Below the pieces are notes generated by a model. That model saw only the letters and a list, made by a program, of their open reading frames with translations. It ran no database searches and was not told where the DNA came from. From contig CALUEY010000039.1 in assembly GCA_944319915.1 (NCBI GenBank), forward strand, positions 1 through 64,000: a stretch of DNA of 64,000 bases, in the 5' to 3' direction. Origin of the DNA: an uncultured Prevotella sp. (GTDB taxonomy: Bacteria; Bacteroidota; Bacteroidia; Bacteroidales; Bacteroidaceae). Shown here in pieces: positions 58,773 to 64,000 of the stretch (within the stretch, counting starts at the first letter, position 1; each line of letters starts with the position of its first letter). The position numbers and the translations under genes are program-made.

Positions 58773-60518
58773 ATGAACTGGAACACAAAAGAATTCATTT
58801 GGCTCGACTGGGCCGTGCTGGCCATAGGAGTTGTAGCCATAATATGGGCGATATACCATGCGATAAAGAAAGACAAGGAGAAAATGAAGGGAGCCGACAG
58901 CCAAGACTACCTCTTCGGCAAGGGCGAACCTTGGTATATAATAGGAGCAGCCATATTTGCAGCCAACATTGGGAGCGAGCACCTCGTAGGCCTGGCCGGA
59001 ACTGGGGCGAAAGACGGTGTGGGCATGGCTCACTGGGAGATGCAAGGGTGGATGATCCTTATCCTTGGGTGGCTCTTCGTGCCATTCTACCAACTGCTCA
59101 ACAACAAGATGGGCAAAATCATCACAATGCCCGACTTCCTGAAGTTCCGCTACACCCAGCGCACAGGCTCGTGGCTCTCTATCATAACCCTCATTGCATA
59201 CGTGCTCACCAAAGTGTCCGTAACGGCTTTCACGGGCGGCATATTCTTTGAGTACTTGCTCGGCCTGCCATTCTGGTATGGCGCCATTGGCCTGATAGCC
59301 ATTACGGCCGTGTTCACCGTGTTCGGCGGTATGAAAGGCGTCATGACGCTCTCGGCCATACAGACCCCCATCCTCATCATCGGCTCTTTCCTCGTGCTCT
59401 TCCTTGGATTGAGCATGCTTGGAGACGGAAGCATTGTGGAGGGATGGTCGCAGATGATGGCCGTATGCAACGCCGCACATGATGGCTTCGGCACCACCCA
59501 CATGTTCCACACCGACCCCGCCGACCCAATGTACCCGCAGTTTCCTGGCTACGTAGTGTTCCTCGGGGCATCTATCATTGGCTTTTGGTATTGGTGTACC
59601 GACCAGCACATCGTGCAACGTGTGCTCGGGCAAACCAAAGGCGAGGACAACACGACAGTGATGAAGCGCGCACGCCGCGGCACTATCGCCGCCGGCTACT
59701 TCAAGTTGCTGCCTGTGTTCATGTTCCTCATTCCGGGCATGGTGGCCTTCGCACTGTCGCAGAAAACGGGCAGCGGCATCGGCATGGACATTGCAAACTC
59801 GCACGACACCGACGGAGCTTTCGCGATGATGGTTAAAAACATATTGCCGGCAGGCGTCAAGGGCCTCGTAACCATCGGCTTCATCTGCGCCCTGGTTGCT
59901 TCGTTGGCGGCATTTTTCAACAGTTGCGCCACTCTCTTTACCGAGGACTTCTACAAGCCGATGAAGAAAGGCATGAGCGAAAGCCACTACGTGTTCGTAG
60001 GCCGCGTGGCCACGGTGGTTGTAGTGCTGCTCGGCCTGGCCTGGATGCCCATCATGATGAACATGGGCAACTTATATTCATACCTGCAAGACATTCAGTC
60101 GCTCATAGCTCCGGCTATGGTGGCAGTGTTCACGCTCGGCATATTCTCGAAGCGCATCACGCCCAAAGCCGGCGAATGGGGCCTCATCGGCGGCTTCCTC
60201 ATCGGCATGCTGCGCCTGCTGACCAACGTTGTGACAAACTCGGGCAAGGCCGATATGCAAGGAGCCTTTTGGGACTGCACTGCATGGTTTTGGCAAACCA
60301 ACTGGCTTATATTCGAGGTGTGGCTGCTAGTGTTCATCATCGTGGCCATGTTTGCCATCTCGCTTTTCACGCCAAAGCCAACAGCTGCGCAGATTGAGGC
60401 CATAACATTCAGTGGCAGCTACAAGAAAGCCATCCGCGATAGCTGGAACGTATGGGACGTAGTGGCCACACTGGGAGTTGTGGCTCTTTGCGCCGCATTC
60501 TACATTTACTTCTGGTAA
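58773..60518 (+). CDS. Sodium/solute symporter (SSS family), probable L-arabinose importer
   Basis: SGLT-like transporter of 581 residues with about 14 membrane helices. Family marks are GIEAAIFAANIGSEHLVGLAG-type segment (AAIFAANIGSEHLVGLAG, near 60-77), WYWCTDQHIVQRVL (near 272-285), and the sodium-binding region with FNSCATLFTEDFY. The substrate is inferred as L-arabinose from its place between the epimerase and araR; B. thetaiotaomicron has an SSS transporter in the same place. A hairpin lies just past its stop. Confidence 0.9.
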   Translation: MNWNTKEFIWLDWAVLAIGVVAIIWAIYHAIKKDKEKMKGADSQDYLFGKGEPWYIIGAAIFAANIGSEHLVGLAGTGAKDGVGMAHWEMQGWMILILGWLFVPFYQLLNNKMGKIITMPDFLKFRYTQRTGSWLSIITLIAYVLTKVSVTAFTGGIFFEYLLGLPFWYGAIGLIAITAVFTVFGGMKGVMTLSAIQTPILIIGSFLVLFLGLSMLGDGSIVEGWSQMMAVCNAAHDGFGTTHMFHTDPADPMYPQFPGYVVFLGASIIGFWYWCTDQHIVQRVLGQTKGEDNTTVMKRARRGTIAAGYFKLLPVFMFLIPGMVAFALSQKTGSGIGMDIANSHDTDGAFAMMVKNILPAGVKGLVTIGFICALVASLAAFFNSCATLFTEDFYKPMKKGMSESHYVFVGRVATVVVVLLGLAWMPIMMNMGNLYSYLQDIQSLIAPAMVAVFTLGIFSKRITPKAGEWGLIGGFLIGMLRLLTNVVTNSGKADMQGAFWDCTAWFWQTNWLIFEVWLLVFIIVAMFAISLFTPKPTAAQIEAITFSGSYKKAIRDSWNVWDVVATLGVVALCAAFYIYFW

Positions 60519-60533
60519 ACCACACTGCCCCCA

Positions 60534-60562
60534 GGGAGCACAAGCGAAATGCCTGTGCTCCC
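60534..60562 (+). other. Intraoperonic hairpin between transporter and araR
   Basis: GGGAGCACA (60534-60542) pairs perfectly with 60554-60562, loop of 11 bases, no T-tract. It may be a partial terminator or a stabiliser of the upstream mRNA. Confidence 0.55.
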
Positions 60563-60593
60563 AATGGCCGGGCAAAACAACTAACGATAGCCA

Positions 60594-61271
60594 ATGACAA
60601 CTTACTACGAAGCGTACCAAAAGGTTCTTGTGTCTGTAGACTGCATCATCTTCGGTTTCGATGATGGCGAGCTGAAAGTGCTTATAGGCAAGCGCAAGAT
60701 GAGTCCCGGCTGTGGTCAATGGTCGCTCTACGGTGGCTTTGTAGGCAGCGACGAGGGCATAGACGATGCCGCCGACCGCGTACTGTACCAACTCACGGGC
60801 CTCAAGAACATATATATGAGGCAGGTGGGAGCGTTCGGCAAGGTTGACCGCGACCCCGGTGAGCGCGTGATATCGATAGCATACTATGCTCTCATCAACG
60901 TGAAAGATTACGACAGCAGGCAGCAAGAGCTGCACGGACTTGAATGGATGCCCATAAAAGATTTGCCACAACTCTATTCCGACCACAATGCAATGGTTAG
61001 GCAGGCACTGAAAATAATGCAAGGCAAAATATCGCGCGAGCCAATCAGCTTCAACCTGCTGCCCAAACTGTTTACGCTGACGCAGCTGCAAAAGCTCTAC
61101 GAGGCCGTATGCGGAGAGAAAGTGGACAAGCGCAACTTCCGCAAGCGGATAAAAGACATGGACTTCATTGAGAGGACTGAGCTTATAGACAAAACCGGCT
61201 CAAAGCGCGGAGCATCGCTCTACAGGTTCAACAAGAAAGCCTATAACGAAGCCCCGAACTTTAAACTGTAA
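60594..61271 (+). CDS. araR: Nudix-fold transcriptional regulator of arabinose use
   Basis: Regulator of the NrtR-related type, 225 residues. A Nudix domain occupies about 8-140 and a winged helix-turn-helix 150-225 (FTLTQLQKLYEAV, KRNFRKRIKDMDF, KRGASLYRFN). The Nudix box is degenerate: after GGFVGSDEGID the expected REUxEExGU reads DRVLYQLTGL, so the catalytic glutamates are lost. That fits a sugar sensor rather than a hydrolase. AraR of B. thetaiotaomicron has this design and lies in the same gene order; effector probably L-arabinose. Confidence 0.9.
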   Translation: MTTYYEAYQKVLVSVDCIIFGFDDGELKVLIGKRKMSPGCGQWSLYGGFVGSDEGIDDAADRVLYQLTGLKNIYMRQVGAFGKVDRDPGERVISIAYYALINVKDYDSRQQELHGLEWMPIKDLPQLYSDHNAMVRQALKIMQGKISREPISFNLLPKLFTLTQLQKLYEAVCGEKVDKRNFRKRIKDMDFIERTELIDKTGSKRGASLYRFNKKAYNEAPNFKL

Positions 61272-61294
61272 CACAATAATTAGAGTATAACATC

Positions 61295-61996
61295 ATGCTG
61301 GAAGAACTTAAAGAAAAAGTATTCAAGGCCAACCTTGACTTGGTAAAGCACAACTTGGTAATATTTACATGGGGGAACGTTTCAGGAATCGACCGCGAGA
61401 AAGGCTTGGTGGTAATCAAGCCTTCCGGCGTGAGCTACGATACGATGAAAGCAGCTGACATGGTCGTTGTTGACCTCTGCAGCGGAAAGGTTGTGGAGGG
61501 CGACCTCAACCCTTCATCGGACACCCCAACCCACCTCGTGCTCTATCGGGCTTTCCCCGAGATTGGCGGCATAGTACACACCCACTCCACCTATGCCACT
61601 GCATGGGCGCAAGCTGGCAAGGACATACCGAACATCGGAACTACTCACGCTGACTACTTCCACGACGCAATACCCTGCACCGCCGACATGACCGAAGCTG
61701 AGGTGAAAGGTGACTACGAACTTGAAACAGGCAACGTAATAGTGCGCCGCATCATGGACGGGGGCATAAATCCTGTACATACCCCAGGGGTACTCGTAAA
61801 GAACCATGGTCCGTTCGCCTGGGGCAAGGACGCAGACAACGCCGTGTACAACGCCGTGGTGATGGAGCAAGTGGCCAAGATGGCATTCGTATCGTTTGCC
61901 GTAAACCCGGAAACGACGATGAATCCACTGCTCATAGAAAAGCATTTCAGCCGCAAGCACGGCCCAAACGCTTATTACGGGCAGAAAAAGAAATAA
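61295..61996 (+). CDS. araD: L-ribulose-5-phosphate 4-epimerase
   Basis: Class II aldolase-fold zinc enzyme that makes D-xylulose-5-phosphate, the last arabinose step. In 233 residues it has the substrate loop [14 protein letters not shown], the zinc ligands in [11 protein letters not shown] (His pair near 95-97) and a third His in HGPFAWG near 171. It starts 23 bases after araR and precedes araA by 51 bases. Confidence 0.95.
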   Translation: MLEELKEKVFKANLDLVKHNLVIFTWGNVSGIDREKGLVVIKPSGVSYDTMKAADMVVVDLCSGKVVEGDLNPSSDTPTHLVLYRAFPEIGGIVHTHSTYATAWAQAGKDIPNIGTTHADYFHDAIPCTADMTEAEVKGDYELETGNVIVRRIMDGGINPVHTPGVLVKNHGPFAWGKDADNAVYNAVVMEQVAKMAFVSFAVNPETTMNPLLIEKHFSRKHGPNAYYGQKKK

Positions 61997-62047
61997 AAAA
62001 ACAACGCATAAACAGCAAAACATCAATAACTAAAAAACAACACAACT

Positions 62048-63577
62048 ATGGTAAAAGCATTTGAGAATCTGGAAGTTTGGTTCGTAACCGGAGCACAGCT
62101 CCTTTACGGTGGCGATGCAGTTGTACAAGTTGACGGCCACTCGAAAATAATGGTAGATGGCCTCAACGAGTCTGGTCGCCTGCCAATAAAGGTTGTTTAC
62201 AAAGGAACCGCCAATAGCTCAAAGGAAGTGGCCGACATATTCGCACAGGCCAACAACGACAAGAAATGCGTGGGCATAATCACGTGGATGCACACCTTCT
62301 CGCCTGCCAAGATGTGGATTCACGGCCTACAGATACTGCACAAACCGCTGCTCCACCTGCACACGCAGTTCAACGAGGAAATTCCATGGGGCACAATGGA
62401 CATGGACTTCATGAACCTGAACCAAAGCGCACACGGCGACCGCGAATTCGGCCACATCATATCAAGGATGCGCATTCGCCGCAAGCTCGTAGTTGGCTAT
62501 TGGAAAGACGCCAAGACGCAGGACCACATCGCTGTATGGGAGCGCGTATGCGCCGCATGGGCCGATGCACAGGACATGCTCATCATACGCTTTGGCGACC
62601 AGATGAACAACGTAGCCGTGACCGATGGAGACAAGGTGGCAGCCGAGCAAGTGATGGGCTACCACGTTGACTACTGCCCGGTAAGCGAACTGATGGAGGC
62701 CCAGAATCAGATAAAGGACGAAGACGTGAAGGCTCTCGTCGACGAATACTTCCGCCTCTACGAGCACGATGCCGCAATTGAAGAAAGCCGCACAAAAGAT
62801 TATGAGGTAATCTGGAACGCCGCGAAAGCCGAACTGGCCATGAGGGCAATACTCAAGGACAAGGGAGCCAAGGGCTTCACGACAAACTTCGACGACCTCG
62901 GACAAACCGATGGCTCACACTTCGACCAAATCCCCGGCCTCGCCTCACAGCGCCTGATGGCCGAAGGCTACGGCTTTGGGGCGGAAGGCGACTGGAAGTC
63001 GGCAGCTCTCTACCGCACATTGTGGGTGATGAACCAAGGCCTTGGTGGCGGATGCTCGTTCCTCGAGGACTACACTCTAAACTTCAACGGCGAGCAGAGC
63101 GCCATACTTCAGGCTCACATGCTGGAGGTTTGCCCGCTAATAGCAGCCAACAAACCGCGCCTGGAGATACACCATCTCGGCATAGGCGTACGCAAGACAC
63201 AGACAGCCCGCCTCGTGTTCACATCGAAAGTTGGCAAGGGTGTAACGGCTACAGTGGTAGACATGGGCAACAGGTTCCGCATGATTGTGAACGACGTGAA
63301 CTGCATAGAACCCAAACCACTGCCCAAGCTGCCAGTAGCATCTGCCCTATGGATACCGCAGCCTAACTTTGAGGTGGGGGCAGGATGCTGGATTTACGCC
63401 GGAGGAACACACCACAGCTGCTTCTCTTACGACATAACAGACGAGTACTGGCAGGACTATGCAGAGATAGCCGGAATAGAGTGTGTACTCATAAACGGCA
63501 AGACCACCGTGGAAGACTTCCGCAAGGAGCTGCGCTTCAATGAGGTTTACTATATGCTCAACAAAGCCCTCTGCTAA
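62048..63577 (+). CDS. araA: L-arabinose isomerase
   Basis: Converts L-arabinose to L-ribulose with Mn2+. It is 509 residues, typical for the family. Visible: WFVTGAQLLYGGDAVVQV at the N-terminus, HTFSPAKMWIHGLQ, HTQFNEEIPWGTMDMDFMNLNQSAHGDREFG (in parts, near 100-130), and the metal/active-site Glu and His in the second half (FLEDYTLNFNG, MLEVCP, LGIGVRKTQTARL). Between it and the kinase is a strong hairpin. Confidence 0.96.
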   Translation: MVKAFENLEVWFVTGAQLLYGGDAVVQVDGHSKIMVDGLNESGRLPIKVVYKGTANSSKEVADIFAQANNDKKCVGIITWMHTFSPAKMWIHGLQILHKPLLHLHTQFNEEIPWGTMDMDFMNLNQSAHGDREFGHIISRMRIRRKLVVGYWKDAKTQDHIAVWERVCAAWADAQDMLIIRFGDQMNNVAVTDGDKVAAEQVMGYHVDYCPVSELMEAQNQIKDEDVKALVDEYFRLYEHDAAIEESRTKDYEVIWNAAKAELAMRAILKDKGAKGFTTNFDDLGQTDGSHFDQIPGLASQRLMAEGYGFGAEGDWKSAALYRTLWVMNQGLGGGCSFLEDYTLNFNGEQSAILQAHMLEVCPLIAANKPRLEIHHLGIGVRKTQTARLVFTSKVGKGVTATVVDMGNRFRMIVNDVNCIEPKPLPKLPVASALWIPQPNFEVGAGCWIYAGGTHHSCFSYDITDEYWQDYAEIAGIECVLINGKTTVEDFRKELRFNEVYYMLNKALC

Positions 63578-63608
63578 CCACCAGAACACCATGCAAGAAT
63601 GAAAGAGT

Positions 63609-63636
63609 CCGTGGCTTCCACAGATGGAAGCCACGG
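63609..63636 (+). other. Intraoperonic hairpin between araA and the kinase gene
   Basis: CCGTGGCTTCCA (63609-63620) pairs perfectly with 63625-63636 across a 4-base loop (CAGA); very stable. No T-tract follows, so it is a candidate mRNA-stability or partial-termination element. Confidence 0.65.
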
Positions 63637-63691
63637 AACTCCATTCCAACTCTCCCTTAATCCAAAACCAACCACATATCAATTACACCAA

Positions 63692-64000
63692 ATGAATACT
63701 GACGCCAAATCAATAATAGACAACGGCAAAGCCATACTCGGCATAGAATTTGGCTCAACCCGCATAAAGGCCGTTCTGACCGACCCGTGCCACCGACCTA
63801 TAGCCCAAGGCAGCCATACTTGGGAAAACCAGCTCGTTGATGGACTGTGGACTTACAGCACCGAAGCAATATGGCATGGGTTGCAGGACTGTTATGCAGA
63901 CTTGCGCCGAAACGTAAACGAACAGTACGGCACCGACATCGAAACGCTGGCCGCAATCGGCGTTAGTGCAATGATGCATGGCTATATGGCCTTTGGCAAG
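63692..64000 (+). CDS. FGGY-family sugar kinase, probable L-ribulokinase (partial)
   Basis: Only the first 103 residues are in the window; the gene runs off the right edge. The start AILGIEFGSTRIKAVLTD is the phosphate-1 loop of FGGY/ASKHA kinases, and AAIGVSAMMHGYMAF follows near 88-102. Position after araA makes L-ribulokinase the likely role. In Bacteroides the kinase here is FGGY but not close to E. coli AraB, so I leave the symbol out. Confidence 0.82.
   Translation, partial: MNTDAKSIIDNGKAILGIEFGSTRIKAVLTDPCHRPIAQGSHTWENQLVDGLWTYSTEAIWHGLQDCYADLRRNVNEQYGTDIETLAAIGVSAMMHGYMAFGK

Noticed and set aside
58746..59987. 413-codon open frame opposite the SSS transporter
   Set aside because: It mirrors codon bias of the real gene, with His/Glu-rich low-complexity translation and no family marks.

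Overview
The window reads as chromosomal DNA of a Bacteroidales bacterium, most likely of the Prevotella/Bacteroides group. Evidence: about a dozen promoters fit the Bacteroidota pattern (TTTG, 19-20 bases, TAnnTTTG); gene sets typical of the order are present (a threonine operon with a phosphoglycerate-mutase-like protein in place of thrB, DUF4295 next to L33 and L28, a Nudix-type AraR in an arabinose operon, M13 peptidase, a Wza-like export lipoprotein); ribosome-binding sites are weak throughout. No tRNA or rRNA gene, CRISPR array or phage was seen. The only structural RNA recognised is RNase P RNA on the minus strand near 17.4-17.8 kb.

Layout. 0-10 kb: rhaM, a Crp/Fnr regulator behind lepA, a small lipoprotein, pheT-yebC, an FAD dehydrogenase of the COG2509 type and a secreted esterase. 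10-16 kb: threonine operon thrA / PGAM-like putative homoserine kinase / thrC, then a cupin. 16-22 kb: yihY directly behind rnpB, a cytoplasmic GH13 enzyme, fabD, then a 1-kb gene-free island and a GNAT acetyltransferase. 22-31 kb: a minus-strand run of Wza-like lipoprotein, glmS, a PurF-like amidotransferase, carA and carB, which all spend glutamine nitrogen except the first. 31-36 kb: uxaC diverging from ansA, a second island, galE. 36-42 kb: a complete Rnf operon (rseC-rnfBCDGEA). 42-50 kb: small hypotheticals, an HD hydrolase, menA, an RluA-type synthase, the L28-L33-DUF4295 operon, pncC, tsaD, map and an ECF sigma factor. 50-57 kb: htpG, M13 peptidase, an ABC-F ATPase and a third island. 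57-64 kb: an arabinose operon (epimerase, SSS transporter, araR, araD, araA, start of the kinase) running off the window.

The least explained material is between the genes. Five intergenic stretches (near 9.0, 21.0, 34.5, 44.7 and 57.2 kb) carry degenerate tandem arrays with a period of 22 bases. Each unit looks like an 11-base half-site resembling GCCGTTTTGCA followed by its approximate inverse. Three of the five lie 50-210 bases from copies of a separate MITE-like element of about 91-198 bp with terminal inverted repeats (AGAAACTGTTTTGATTTTTT); one copy has a perfect 21-bp internal inverted repeat, one has lost its middle, and a possible relic lies near 45.8 kb. Two further long hairpins with 20-base arms occur near 21.5 and 44.2 kb. 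I do not know either repeat family from the literature; both deserve a genome-wide count.
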